From NCBI GenBank assembly GCA_963843945.1, contig CAWJMF010000002.1, forward strand, positions 1,798,001 through 1,862,000: a DNA stretch of 64,000 bases, read 5' to 3'. This DNA is from CAWJMF01 sp963843945. GTDB lineage: Bacteria; Vulcanimicrobiota; Vulcanimicrobiia; Vulcanimicrobiales; Vulcanimicrobiaceae. Position numbers and translations under genes: made by a program. Shown here one piece after another: positions 42,757-51,105 of the stretch; position 1 is the stretch's first letter; each line of letters begins with the position of its first letter. The notes under the pieces are model-generated. The model searched no databases, was not told where the DNA came from, and saw only the letters and a list, made by a program, of their open reading frames with translations.

Positions 42757-43341
42757 ATGCAGACCGATACCATCCGGCCGTCCCGCTTCGGGACGACGCC
42801 CGAAGCCGAACTCCCCGACGACATCCGCGACGTCTTCTCGAAAAATCGCGAGAAGCTGGGATTCGTCCCGAACGTGTTCGCGGCATACGCCAAGCGGCCC
42901 GAGCACTTTCGCGCCTTCATGCACTACCACGACGTCTTGATGAAAGGGCCGAGCGGCCTTTCGCGCGCCGAGCGCGAGGCGATCGTCGTGGCGGTCTCGG
43001 CCGAAAACCGTTGCCAATACTGCGTGACGGCACACGGCGCGGCGCTGCGCATCCTCGGGAAGGACGAGCAGCTCGCCGATCGGATCGCCATCAACTGGCG
43101 AACGGCCGGACTTTCAGCGCGCTGGCAGAGCATGCTCGCCTTCGCTTCGCGCGTCAACGAAACGGGTTTCGCCGCGAGCGATGAGGACGTCGCCGCACTG
43201 CGCGCCGCGGGCTTCAGCGACGACGACGTCTGGGACATCGCGGCTATCGCGGCGTTCTTCGGCTTCTCGAACCGGATGGCGGGAGCACTCGACATGCGGC
43301 CCAACCCCGAGTTCTACTCGATGGGCCGCGCGAAGAGCTAG
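42757..43341 (+). CDS. AhpD-like peroxidase-related enzyme
   Basis: 194 residues, carboxymuconolactone decarboxylase/AhpD superfamily. The active pair is NRCQYCVTAHGAAL (CxxC followed by the His three residues on), preceded by LSRAEREAIVVAVSAEN. Members act in peroxide defence with a dithiol partner; the exact substrate is not known. ATG 42757 was chosen as the start of similarity. It is convergent with the ECF sigma gene by 7 bp. Confidence 0.85.
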   Translation: MQTDTIRPSRFGTTPEAELPDDIRDVFSKNREKLGFVPNVFAAYAKRPEHFRAFMHYHDVLMKGPSGLSRAEREAIVVAVSAENRCQYCVTAHGAALRILGKDEQLADRIAINWRTAGLSARWQSMLAFASRVNETGFAASDEDVAALRAAGFSDDDVWDIAAIAAFFGFSNRMAGALDMRPNPEFYSMGRAKS

Positions 43342-43348
43342 AGCTTCC

Positions 43349-43900
43349 CTAGGCCGCGAGCTGGATGCCGGGCGTCGCGAGTTCCTCGCGCATGCGCCGT
43401 TTGGCACGCGAGAGGTACGTCTTCACGGTACCGAGCGGAATGCCGAGTGCATCGGCGATTTCACGGTAGCGCAGACCCGAAACGTAGTAGAGCTGCAGCA
43501 CGCTGCGATAGTGCTCGGGCAGCACGTCGAGCGCGTGTTGCACGCGTTCGGCTTCATCGTTGCGCAGCGCATAGTCCTCGGGTCCGAGCTCGACCTGCAG
43601 CTCTTCGCTCTGCGGCAGCGACGCCGCGCGGCGCCGCCGGCGAATCGCGTCGAGCGAGGCGTTGCGCGCGATGACGAAGAGCCAGCGCGCGAACGGGCGG
43701 TCGGGATGGAACGTCTCGAGCCGCCGGTACGCACGCAAGAACGCGTCTTGCGCGATGTCTTTGGCTTCGTCCGCATCCCGCGTGAGCCGGTAGGCGAGAC
43801 GCGTCACGGGCGCCTGGTAGCGGCCCACGAGTTCGTCGAAGGCTTCGCTCGAGCCGGCACGCGCCAGCGTGACGAGAGCATCGTCTTGCACGTCGCTCAT
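43349..43900 (-). CDS. ECF RNA polymerase sigma factor
   Basis: 183 residues. Region 2: SEAFDELVGRYQAPVTRLAYR, DEAKDIAQDAFLRAYRRLETF and FARWLFVIARNASLD. Region 4: VLPEHYRSVLQLYYVSGLRY and the helix-turn-helix EIADALGIPLGTVKTYLSRAK. Start 43900 overlaps the doxX stop (ATGA). No anti-sigma gene is adjacent; instead it is linked to a DoxX membrane protein, an arrangement that hints the membrane protein might matter for control, though this is speculation. Confidence 0.92.
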   Translation of the reverse strand: MSDVQDDALVTLARAGSSEAFDELVGRYQAPVTRLAYRLTRDADEAKDIAQDAFLRAYRRLETFHPDRPFARWLFVIARNASLDAIRRRRRAASLPQSEELQVELGPEDYALRNDEAERVQHALDVLPEHYRSVLQLYYVSGLRYREIADALGIPLGTVKTYLSRAKRRMREELATPGIQLAA

Positions 43901-44274
43901 TGGACGCCGGGCCGGCGCGCCGGCGTTCGGCCGGCATAACGCCGCGTACGCCACGCGTAGAAGACGCACAGCGCGAAGAGGATCGGCGGCACGATTAGAT
44001 TGAACCCGCCGTCGGCACGGCCGGCGGTAAAAAACGCACCGACCATGATCGTCGCGAGCAGCAGTGCGACCGGACGCGTGAGCGCGCCGACCGCAAGTAA
44101 GATGCCGCACACAACCTCGGTCGCTCCGATCGCGAGCGAAAAGATCCCGGGCGAGGGCAGACCCCAACGCGCGAACTGCTCGGCGGAAACCCCGCGCCGA
44201 ATGAGAATGTCCGCCCCCGCGAGGACGAAGACGAAGCCCAAGAGCGAGCGGAGCGCGGCGAGTGCAATTTGCAT
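43897..44274 (-). CDS. DoxX family membrane protein
   Basis: 125 residues, four membrane segments (LALRSLLGFVFVLAGADI-like start; FSLAIGATEVVCGILLAVGAL; PVALLLATIMVGAFF; NLIVPPILFALCVFYAW). The ADGGFNLIVP segment is a DoxX signature. DoxX proteins are linked to quinone or thiol redox chemistry. It overlaps the sigma factor gene downstream by 4 bp. ATG at 44274 is preferred over one 60 bp upstream because the hydrophobic start follows directly. Confidence 0.8.
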   Translation of the reverse strand: MQIALAALRSLLGFVFVLAGADILIRRGVSAEQFARWGLPSPGIFSLAIGATEVVCGILLAVGALTRPVALLLATIMVGAFFTAGRADGGFNLIVPPILFALCVFYAWRTRRYAGRTPARRPGVQ

Positions 44275-44327
44275 AGAAATCGGCCGGTCCTGTTCAGCGC
44301 GGCTCCACGAAGGCCCGCTCGCATTGA

Positions 44328-44480
44328 CTAGCAAGCGTGCGAGGACCCACCCGGCGCGCTCGCCGCGATGCTGCGCTCGAGCCGATCGAAATAGCCGTTC
44401 TGGCGGACGAGCGGGCCGCGGCGAAGCTCGGCGAACCAGAGGGCGAGAAAGCTTGGAGATTCGGTGTGGGGGTGGTGCAT
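44328..44480 (-). CDS. Possible 50-residue small protein
   Basis: Reads MHHPHTESPSFLALWFAELRR and continues to a stop at 44328. A GAGG site lies 7 nt before its ATG (44480). No known family. It would head the doxX-sigma operon, 53 bp upstream of doxX, and be divergent from marR. The His-rich start and amphipathic middle are the only notable traits. It may be a leader peptide or spurious. Confidence 0.35.
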   Translation of the reverse strand: MHHPHTESPSFLALWFAELRRGPLVRQNGYFDRLERSIAASAPGGSSHAC

Positions 44481-44533
44481 GTTCGGGCCTCGGATCCTGG
44501 AGAACGGTTCAATCCCCAGATTGTTTACTGCAT

Positions 44534-44573
44534 CAACTAATCTATTTGTAACCAAGATAGTTGACCTTGTCAA
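44534..44573. promoter_or_regulatory. Candidate marR operator palindromes
   Basis: Two overlapping inverted repeats: CAACTA...TAGTTG arms at 44534-44563 (with TCT/AGA continuing inward), and a tighter TTGAC-CTT-GTCAA at 44561-44573 which covers the -35 of the marR promoter. This is where a MarR dimer would be expected to bind to repress its own gene. Confidence 0.55.
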
Positions 44574-44590
44574 TAGTTTTGGAGTAGAAT
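44561..44590 (+). promoter_or_regulatory. marR promoter (predicted leaderless)
   Basis: -35 TTGACC (44561-44566), 18-nt spacer, -10 TAGAAT (44585-44590). The GTG start at 44597 lies 7 nt past the -10, so the first transcribed base should be in the start codon. Geometry is identical to the padR promoter in this window. Confidence 0.7.
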
Positions 44591-44596
44591 CTTAGC

Positions 44597-45043
44597 GTGA
44601 TCAAACCGTCGGATCCGGCGCCGGCCAGCGCCGGAAGCGAGGCTTGGCAGCTCGTCTACGAGCTCTTTCAGGCAAACAAACCCTTCATGGCGGGACTCAT
44701 GGCCGAGTTCGATCTGACGCCCCTTCAAGGCTGGGCGCTAAAATTGCTGAACACGCCCCAGCCGCTCACGATGAGCGAGCTAGCGGATGCGCTGGGCTGC
44801 GATGCGTCTAACGTCACCTCGATCGTCGACCGCCTGGAGACGCGCGGTTTCGTGGAGCGCCGTCCCTCGGCGATGGATCGCCGGGTCAAGGAGCTGGCGC
44901 TGACGCCCGCCGGAAGCGAGACGATGGAACAGATCGCGGTGCGGATGCTTCAGCCGCCTCCGCCGATCGCCAACCTTTCCACGGCCGATCAGGAACTGTT
45001 GCGCGACCTGCTGCGTCGCGCGCTCGATTCGGTCGAGAGCTAG
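44597..45043 (+). CDS. MarR family transcriptional regulator
   Basis: 148 residues. Winged helix: PLTMSELADALGCDASNVTSIVDRLETRGFVERRPS followed by the wing DRRVKELALTPAG; the flanking helices (ALKLLNTPQ; LRDLLRRALDSV) form the dimer. The recognition helix and basic wing are intact. Likely autorepressor, with palindromes over its promoter; it may also control the divergent small ORF/doxX/sigma genes. The stop overlaps the convergent ammonia-lyase gene by 4 bp. Confidence 0.92.
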   Translation: MIKPSDPAPASAGSEAWQLVYELFQANKPFMAGLMAEFDLTPLQGWALKLLNTPQPLTMSELADALGCDASNVTSIVDRLETRGFVERRPSAMDRRVKELALTPAGSETMEQIAVRMLQPPPPIANLSTADQELLRDLLRRALDSVES

Positions 45044-46026
45044 AGCTCGGGAAGCCCGTTCGGTGCGACGATCGCGGCGTAATCCCGCGGGTCGACGTTT
45101 CCGCCGCTGAGTACGATGCCGGCGCGCTTGCCGGCGAGGTCGATCTTCTTGGCGAGCACGGCGGCCAGTGCGGCCGCGCCGCTGGGCTCGACGACGAGTT
45201 TGAGACGCTCGAAAGCAAAGCGCATCGCCTCGCGCAGTTGCTCGTCGCTGACGGTGAGAATGCCCGCGCACAGCCGCTTGACGATGGGAAACGTCAGGCG
45301 TCCGGGGCTCTGCGTCCGCTGCCCGTCGGCAATCGTATCCGGCACGTCGATCCTCACGCGCTCGCCGGCGGCGAACGAGCGCGCGAAGTCGTCGCCCGCC
45401 TCGGGCTCGACGCCGTACACCGCGATCTGCGGCCGCAGCGCCGTCGCGGCGAGGGCGCAACCGGCCGTCAAGCCGCCGCCGCCGGTTGGAACCAAGAGTG
45501 CGTCGAGCCCTTCGACCTCTTCGAGCAGTTCGAGCGCGACGGTTCCCTGGCCGGCGATGATCGCCTCATCGTCGAAGGGCGGGACGACGATCGCACCGCG
45601 CTCGCGCGCGATGCTCGCGGCTAACTCGTCGCGATCGGTTCCGGGCGCGTAGAGCACGATCTCGGCGCCGTACTCACGCGTCGCGGCGCGCTTCGCCTGG
45701 GGCGCGTTTTGGGGCATGACGATGGTCGCCGGAACGTTCAGCAGGCGCGCGGCGAGCGCGACGCCTTGCGCGTGGTTACCGCTGGAGAAGGCCACGACGC
45801 CGCGCGCGCGCTCGGCCGCCGTAAGCTGCGCGAGCCGGTTGTAGGCGCCACGAAACTTGAAGGCCCCCATCCGCTGGAAGTTCTCGCATTTCAGAAACAG
45901 CTCGGCGCCGCAGCGCTCGTCGAGGGTGCGCGAAGTGACGACCGGCGTGCGGTGCGCCACGCCGTGCAAACGCGCGGCCGCGGCGCGAACGTCGGCGAAC
46001 GTCACTTCACCGGTCGATGCCGTCAC
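45040..46026 (-). CDS. Threonine ammonia-lyase / serine dehydratase family, PLP-dependent
   Basis: 328 residues, fold type II PLP enzyme. The PLP lysine is in MGAFKFRGAYN, SSGNHAQG binds the substrate carboxylate, and PTGGGGLTAG binds the phosphate. No C-terminal ACT domain, so it is a catabolic or racemase-like type rather than regulated biosynthetic IlvA. Likely converts threonine to 2-oxobutanoate, but serine racemase or hydroxyaspartate lyase cannot be excluded. GTG start overlaps the stop of the small lipoprotein gene (GTGA), in an operon with prfC. Confidence 0.87.
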   Translation of the reverse strand: MTASTGEVTFADVRAAAARLHGVAHRTPVVTSRTLDERCGAELFLKCENFQRMGAFKFRGAYNRLAQLTAAERARGVVAFSSGNHAQGVALAARLLNVPATIVMPQNAPQAKRAATREYGAEIVLYAPGTDRDELAASIARERGAIVVPPFDDEAIIAGQGTVALELLEEVEGLDALLVPTGGGGLTAGCALAATALRPQIAVYGVEPEAGDDFARSFAAGERVRIDVPDTIADGQRTQSPGRLTFPIVKRLCAGILTVSDEQLREAMRFAFERLKLVVEPSGAAALAAVLAKKIDLAGKRAGIVLSGGNVDPRDYAAIVAPNGLPEL

Positions 46027-46400
46027 GGCGAGTCGGGCGGCGGGTGAATCCGAAAGGCGGCGATCTTCCCGTCGGCATCGATGCGCATTTGGATCTGCCA
46101 GTTTCCCTTGGAGAATTCGGCATTGAGCGTGTGGACGTCGGCCGCTTCGTTGCCGACCTGCAGCTCGCGCGTCCGTTTGAAACTGCCCAGCGCGTTCAAC
46201 TCGTCGGAAAGCTGACCGACTTTGGCCCTATTCTCGAGCTGCGGACGCGCCAAAGCGTTGAAGTCCTTTTCGACCGGGCGCATGTCGTTCGCGACGATCG
46301 CTTTCGTAACTTGATCGGCGAGTTGCTCGTAGTGGTTTTCGCCGGCACAGGCGGCCAGCGCCAGCGCGGGCACGGCAAGAAAAAGTCTGCTCCACTTCAT
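46023..46400 (-). CDS. Small putative lipoprotein
   Basis: 125 residues. Signal peptide with lipobox (ALALAAC) at residues 11-18; the mature part is helical then beta (SKGNWQIQMRIDADGKIAAF). Family unknown. It is embedded between prfC and the ammonia-lyase with 4-bp overlaps at both ends, so it is certainly translated in that operon. Confidence 0.7.
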   Translation of the reverse strand: MKWSRLFLAVPALALAACAGENHYEQLADQVTKAIVANDMRPVEKDFNALARPQLENRAKVGQLSDELNALGSFKRTRELQVGNEAADVHTLNAEFSKGNWQIQMRIDADGKIAAFRIHPPPDSP

Positions 46401-48043
46401 GCGCCGGACACCTCCGTCGGCTCCACGTCCGCTCCAAATTCTACGAAGCGCAAAGCCGGGTTCCACTCGGCCGCCAGCCGCAGGCTCCATTCGCTCTCGA
46501 AGAGCGCGACCGCCCGTCCTTCGGCGTCGAGCGTGAGCTTCGCGTTCGACGGCCACTTGGCCGCGCTCAGCGCCTCGGCCGTCCCATCCACGTGGCGCGC
46601 CAAGGCGTACGGCAGCGGCGCGAACTGCGTCTTCACGCCGTATTCGGCCTCGAGACGGTATTTCGCGACCTCGAATTGCAGCTCGCCGACGGCAGCGAAG
46701 ATCGGTTCGGAGCGAATCTGCCCTTCGACGTACAGGACTTGGATCGCGCCCTCTTCGGCCAGTTGCGCGAGGCCCTTGCCGAACGATTTGTAGCTGCCCG
46801 TATCGACGTTGCGCACGGCGGCGAAGTGTTCCGGCGCAAAGGCCGGTATCCGGTCGAAGGCGAGCGGGGGCGTCCCGCTGCAAAGCGTGTCGCCGATTGC
46901 GAACGAACCCGGATTGGCCAGGCCCACGACGTCGCCGGCAAAGGCCTCGTCCACGACTTCGCGCTCGCTCGCGAAGAGTTTCATCGGACGCGTCAGGCGT
47001 ACGTCTTTGCCGGTGCGGGCGTTGCGCACCAGCATGTCGCGCTCGAATTTTCCGCTGCACACGCGCAAGAAGGCCACCCGGTCGCGATGGCGCGGATCCA
47101 TGTTCGCTTGAATCTTGAAGATGAACCCCGAAAAACGGTCCGAGGCGGGATCGACGGCCTCGAGATCGCCGGGCCTGGGACCGTGCGCGTAGCGCGCCGC
47201 CGGCGGGGGCGCCATCGCGAGAAAATCGTCGAGAAACAGTTCGACGCCGAAGTTCGTGACCGCGCTTCCGAAGAAGACGGGCGTAACTTCTCCGCGCAGC
47301 ATCGCGCCGCGATCGAACGGCGCGCCGGCGCCTTCGAGCAAATCGAGCTCGTCGCGAAACTGGCGATAGGTGCGCTCGTCGGTCAGACTCGCGATCTGCG
47401 GATCGTCGACGTCCCGAACCCGCACCGGAGCGCGTTTGGCGCCGTGCTGCGTGCGTTCGAAGGTGTGGATTTCGTGCGTGCGCCGGTCGAATACGCCGCG
47501 GAACGACGGCCCGTTGCCGAGCGGCCAGTTGATCGGAAACGCGCCGATGCCCAAGACCTTTTCGAGCTCGTCGAGCAGTTCGAGCGGATCGCGGGCCGGC
47601 CGGTCCAGCTTGTTCATGAACGTAAAGAGCGGAATGCGGCGGGCGCGACAGATCGCAAAGAGCTTTTTCGTCTGCGGCTCCACGCCTTTGGCGGCGTCGA
47701 TCAGCATCACCGCGCTATCGGCCGCGAGCAGCGTGCGATAGGTATCTTCGCCGAAATCTTGGTGGCCAGGCGTATCGAGCAGATTCAGCGTGAAGCCCTT
47801 GTAGGGGAACTGCAGCACCGTCGAGGTGATCGAGATGCCGCGCTCGCGCTCGAGCGCCATCCAATCGGATGTTGCCGAACGCGCGCGGCGCCGCGCCGCG
47901 ACCTGCCCGGCGGTATTGATCGCGCCGCCGTACAGCAAGAGCTTCTCGGTCAGCGTCGTCTTGCCGGCGTCGGGATGCGAAATGATGGCAAACGTGCGGC
48001 GCGTTTCAACGGCCTCCGCCAGCGCCGGATCGTGGGTGAGCAT
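46397..48043 (-). CDS. prfC: Peptide chain release factor 3
   Basis: 548 residues. GTPase motifs: SHPDAGKTTLTEKLL (G1), GISITSTVLQF (G2), DTPGHQDF (G3) and NKLDR (G4). RF3 recycles RF1/RF2 from the ribosome after termination. Domain II follows and the C-terminal domain (VGELQFEVAKYRLEAEYG) is typical. Start ATG at 48043. Its stop overlaps the lipoprotein start (ATGA). Confidence 0.94.
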   Translation of the reverse strand: MLTHDPALAEAVETRRTFAIISHPDAGKTTLTEKLLLYGGAINTAGQVAARRRARSATSDWMALERERGISITSTVLQFPYKGFTLNLLDTPGHQDFGEDTYRTLLAADSAVMLIDAAKGVEPQTKKLFAICRARRIPLFTFMNKLDRPARDPLELLDELEKVLGIGAFPINWPLGNGPSFRGVFDRRTHEIHTFERTQHGAKRAPVRVRDVDDPQIASLTDERTYRQFRDELDLLEGAGAPFDRGAMLRGEVTPVFFGSAVTNFGVELFLDDFLAMAPPPAARYAHGPRPGDLEAVDPASDRFSGFIFKIQANMDPRHRDRVAFLRVCSGKFERDMLVRNARTGKDVRLTRPMKLFASEREVVDEAFAGDVVGLANPGSFAIGDTLCSGTPPLAFDRIPAFAPEHFAAVRNVDTGSYKSFGKGLAQLAEEGAIQVLYVEGQIRSEPIFAAVGELQFEVAKYRLEAEYGVKTQFAPLPYALARHVDGTAEALSAAKWPSNAKLTLDAEGRAVALFESEWSLRLAAEWNPALRFVEFGADVEPTEVSGA

Positions 48044-48070
48044 CGGTCTCTTCCTACGACACGGCGGCCC

Positions 48071-48605
48071 CTACGGCCCGTTGCGCCGGCTTATGGCCCG
48101 TCGCCGGGAAGACGAGAACGATCTGCCGCCCCCGCGCAAACGGTAGACGCGCAACTCCGCTCCAGCCGCGTCGCGGCGCACGAAACCGATCTCATCCGGC
48201 CAGCGATAAAACTGCGTCACCGGCGGGATCACGAGCTGCTGCTTCCCCCGCACGACCAGCGCCCGTCCAGGCGAGATCTCAAGCCGGCAGTCCGCACTTC
48301 GCAACGCCGCATAGCCCGAAACCGCCACGGCCCCGCGCGGCAGCTGGGCAGTCAACGTAAGCAGGCTTTCCCTGCGCCGAAAAAACCTGCTCGAAACATT
48401 CCGGCAACGCCGACATCGCCCAAGGCGCATTCCCGCTCACCTCCACCGGCACCAGCGTCGATTTCGCCTGCGCCCGCGCCGCACTCGGCGACCCCGTCGT
48501 CTGCACCGCCGCCACCTCCAGCTCGCGCCCGGCATGCTGAAACCGCAAAGCGATCAGCAGCGTCCCGATCACAATCCCAGCCGCAATCACATAAAACCGT
48601 AGCAC
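48071..48605 (-). pseudogene. Membrane-anchored unknown protein gene with a frameshift
   Basis: From the ATG at 48605 the frame gives a membrane anchor (VIAAGIVIGTLLIALRF) and a domain ending near EQVFSAQGKPAY. At about 48355-48365 the sense-looking sequence moves to another frame, LTLTAQLPRGAVAVSGYAAL, and runs to the stop at 48071 through QQLVIPPVTQFYRWPDEIGF. One base change would give one protein of about 175 residues. Family unknown. Either a recent mutation, a sequencing error or two overlapping small genes. Confidence 0.5.
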
Positions 48606-48621
48606 CTAGCGCGCCTCGGTT

Positions 48622-48666
48622 GGCGGTGCCCATGCGGGCGGCGGAGCCACTCGCGTGGGCACCGCC
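48622..48666. repeat. 15-bp-arm inverted repeat
   Basis: GGCGGTGCCCATGCG (48622-48636) and CGCGTGGGCACCGCC (48652-48666) are inverted copies with one mismatch and a 15-nt loop; weaker pairing continues outside. It lies between two minus-strand genes and may be a terminator-like or REP-like element; no T run follows. Confidence 0.55.
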
Positions 48667-48688
48667 ACCCGCAGGCAGAGACTAGGGC

Positions 48689-49819
48689 CTACGCCGCACT
48701 CTCCTGTGCGCTCGCGAGTTCGCTCGCCCCGACATCGACATGGAACCGCCCCACGCGCGTATCCGCCATCCCGTAGTAGATGTCGTACGACCGCGCCGCG
48801 TCAGCCGGGGCGACGTCGATTCCCGTCGGAAAGACGACGTCGTTGACGACTCCCTGCTGCTCGTGCGGCGTCGACGGCGAGAGCAGCGGCTCGGGCGAAC
48901 GGTAGAGCACGTGGTCGGGCCGGTCGGCGTCGTGAATCAGGAGGCCCGCGCTATAGCGCATGCCGCGAAAATGCCCCGCTTCGTCGTATTGCCCGTCGAC
49001 GCCGTGAAAGACCGAAAGCCAGCCCTCGGCAATCCGCACGGGCGGGGTTCCGGCGCCGTTTTTCACGCGGCCCCAGTCGTGATCGGGCGGTAGCACGATC
49101 GTGCTTTCGGCGACTTTCAAGAGGGCGCTGCGCTCGTGCAGCGCCGCTTCGAGCGGAACGTAGGCGATGCGCGTGCTTTCCCGGTCGCGCGCGGGCATCT
49201 CGAGAATGATGGGAACGGCGGCGGCGCCGTCGAGCGCCGAGATGTGCAGCATCGGGCGGTGATAGAAGGCGAAGCTGGGCACGCCTTTGGGCGAAATCAC
49301 CGGCTCGGGAAAGAACGCTCCGTCCTTATCGTCGCCGCAAGGGAGGCCCGGCGCACCGAAATCGGCGAGGCCCAGACGCTCCCACGCGTAGCCGTCACGC
49401 GACTGCGCGAAAGCGATCCGCGGCCCGTCGGGACCGTACGCGGTGTACAGCATCAGATAGACGTCGAGCAGGCGTACGTACGTGACGCGCGGATCCTCGC
49501 AGCCGTAGCCGCCCGATGCGCTGCGCAGTTCGTACGGCTCGCTCGGTTCGAGCGCGTAGCCGGCGCGCACGTATCGGGGGGATTCCGGCGTTCCCGAGAC
49601 CTCGACGATGCCGATGCGTGAGACGTTGCCGTGCGCGACCATGCGCGGATAGATTAAGAGCTTGCCGTCGCGCGCACGCGCGACCCCGGGGTTGAGCACT
49701 CCCTCCGCTTCGTCGGGATTTCCGTCCGGCTCGAGCACGACGCCCAGACGCGTCACGCGGGTATCGAGCGAGGCAATGGCGCTACGTTCCATTTGACCCC
49801 TTGTTTGGGTGCGTGTCAT
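48689..49819 (-). CDS. GH130 family glycoside phosphorylase
   Basis: 376 residues, five-bladed propeller. Signatures: EGVLNPGVARARDGKLLIYPR, GCEDPRVTYV (catalytic-region Asp), FFPEPVISPKG, VKNGAGTPPVRIAEGWL and the C-terminal DIYYGMADTRVG. GH130 enzymes phosphorolyse beta-mannosides such as mannosyl-glucose or mannobiose; the exact linkage is unknown. The ATG at 49819 overlaps the stop of the upstream lipoprotein gene (ATGA); a second ATG at 49792 is possible. Confidence 0.85.
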   Translation of the reverse strand: MTRTQTRGQMERSAIASLDTRVTRLGVVLEPDGNPDEAEGVLNPGVARARDGKLLIYPRMVAHGNVSRIGIVEVSGTPESPRYVRAGYALEPSEPYELRSASGGYGCEDPRVTYVRLLDVYLMLYTAYGPDGPRIAFAQSRDGYAWERLGLADFGAPGLPCGDDKDGAFFPEPVISPKGVPSFAFYHRPMLHISALDGAAAVPIILEMPARDRESTRIAYVPLEAALHERSALLKVAESTIVLPPDHDWGRVKNGAGTPPVRIAEGWLSVFHGVDGQYDEAGHFRGMRYSAGLLIHDADRPDHVLYRSPEPLLSPSTPHEQQGVVNDVVFPTGIDVAPADAARSYDIYYGMADTRVGRFHVDVGASELASAQESAA

Positions 49820-50253
49820 CGAAGGACCGTGGTCGCGACGGTAGCTCCGCCGGGTGTGACGACGTCGATACTCGAGCCGATTCGATAGACCGAGTTCGGC
49901 ACGATCCAAAGCGTATACGTGCGGTATTCGGGCGCCGGTTCCCCACCGTCCGCCGGTGCGCTCTCAAATGCGACGATGCGCACGCGGTCCGCGTTCGCCC
50001 GGATCGACTCGATCACTTGCCGCCAGCCCGTTTCTGAGTGCGGTCCCATCAGCAGAATAACCCCAAACTCGTGGTTGAACTTGACCGGCGCGTGGATCCC
50101 GAACTCGCCCAGGTCGTGTGCGCTGCGAACGACCGCGATCTGCGTCGTGCCTGCTACGGTGGTCGTCCCGTGCGCGTAACTCTTTACCCGCACCTCGCGG
50201 CAGCCGGCCAACAGGATCGCCAGGGCGGCCCCGAGAGCTAGGAGCCTCTTCAT
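49816..50253 (-). CDS. Putative lipoprotein, PrcB-like C-terminal part
   Basis: 145 residues. Signal and lipobox (AILLAGC) at residues about 11-18. The mature part (EFGVILLMGPHSETGWRQVI, VRIVAFESAP, YTLWIVPNS) loosely fits the PrcB C-terminal beta fold, known from a lipoprotein that stabilises a protease. That match is weak. Its stop overlaps the GH130 start, so the two are in one operon. Confidence 0.55.
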   Translation of the reverse strand: MKRLLALGAALAILLAGCREVRVKSYAHGTTTVAGTTQIAVVRSAHDLGEFGIHAPVKFNHEFGVILLMGPHSETGWRQVIESIRANADRVRIVAFESAPADGGEPAPEYRTYTLWIVPNSVYRIGSSIDVVTPGGATVATTVLR

Positions 50254-50330
50254 TTCGCCGCCGCTTTCGAGGAATGCATGCGGCGGCCTAGCGAACGATA
50301 CCGGACCGCGTCGCGGTTGGGAGAACGAGC

Positions 50331-51032
50331 ATGATCTTCCCGATCCTCATCTTCGTCATCATTTCGGGTGCCGCCAGCCCCGAGCCCGATTCTTCCGGGC
50401 CTTTGAAGGAGATCGGGCGCGTGCGCGCCTCCGCCTGCGGGGCCGTCGTGGTCCATGCCAACGCCGCGATCTCGGCGGCACTCCATGACGACCTGCTGAT
50501 CGCCCGCTCGATCGCGCGGATGCGCAACGCAAACCTCGAGGACAACGTGCTGGCGCGCCACCAGGCGATGAACGACCTCGACCACCTCGCCATCCAGCTG
50601 CGCGAGTCGGAGATGGCCGGCGTCGGCGAAGTCAAACGCCTGCGCGACATGGCCGCCAAGTCGCCCGATCCGACCCAGAAGGTCGAGCTGAAAACGTTCG
50701 CCGACGCGCTCGGCGGGGCGCTGAACCGCCAAAGCAAAATCGCCGCCGACTTCAACGGACTGCTTGCCTACCTCGACTACCAAGAGGTGCTGACGCCGTC
50801 CCAGAGCGATTCGCAGCAGTTCGCGTCCAACTCGATGGAATTTACCGGCGGCGCGGCGCGCGCCACGGAACTGGCAGCGGCGCAGCGTGCCGGCGGCGGG
50901 TCGTTCGAACACGCCAGCCCCAACCAGCTCTTGCTCGCCGCCGCCTCGGACTTCCAAGCGCGCATGAGCGACGTTCAAAGCGACGAAGCCAAGGCCGCCA
51001 ATCACACCGACGGAGCCGTCTCCGGCTGCTGA
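50331..51032 (+). CDS. Hypothetical exported helical protein
   Basis: 233 residues. Signal-like hydrophobic start (IFPILIFVIISGAAS), then long helices rich in Ala/Asp/Arg/Leu (HDDLLIARSIARMRNANLED, MNDLDHLAIQLRESEMAG, KTFADALGGALNRQSKIAAD). ATG at 50331 follows GGGAGAA with 5 nt spacing. A helical bundle in the periplasm is likely. No family name can be given. It precedes the ctaB region on the same strand. Confidence 0.65.
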   Translation: MIFPILIFVIISGAASPEPDSSGPLKEIGRVRASACGAVVVHANAAISAALHDDLLIARSIARMRNANLEDNVLARHQAMNDLDHLAIQLRESEMAGVGEVKRLRDMAAKSPDPTQKVELKTFADALGGALNRQSKIAADFNGLLAYLDYQEVLTPSQSDSQQFASNSMEFTGGAARATELAAAQRAGGGSFEHASPNQLLLAAASDFQARMSDVQSDEAKAANHTDGAVSGC

Positions 51033-51105
51033 GCCCGCTCGCGGCGGCCGCACCTCTGCCTTAGTCGTTGTCGCCCCCTCCCTCGGCTCTTACACTGGTA
51101 TCGCT

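Noticed and set aside
43342..43352. AGAGCTTCC match to the MITE terminal repeat at the sigma gene end
   Set aside because: Only 9 bases match, with no partner repeat or target duplication nearby; likely chance.
46592..48685. 697-codon open frame antisense to prfC
   Set aside because: A shadow of GC-rich coding sequence; no recognisable domain, and release factor 3 explains the region.
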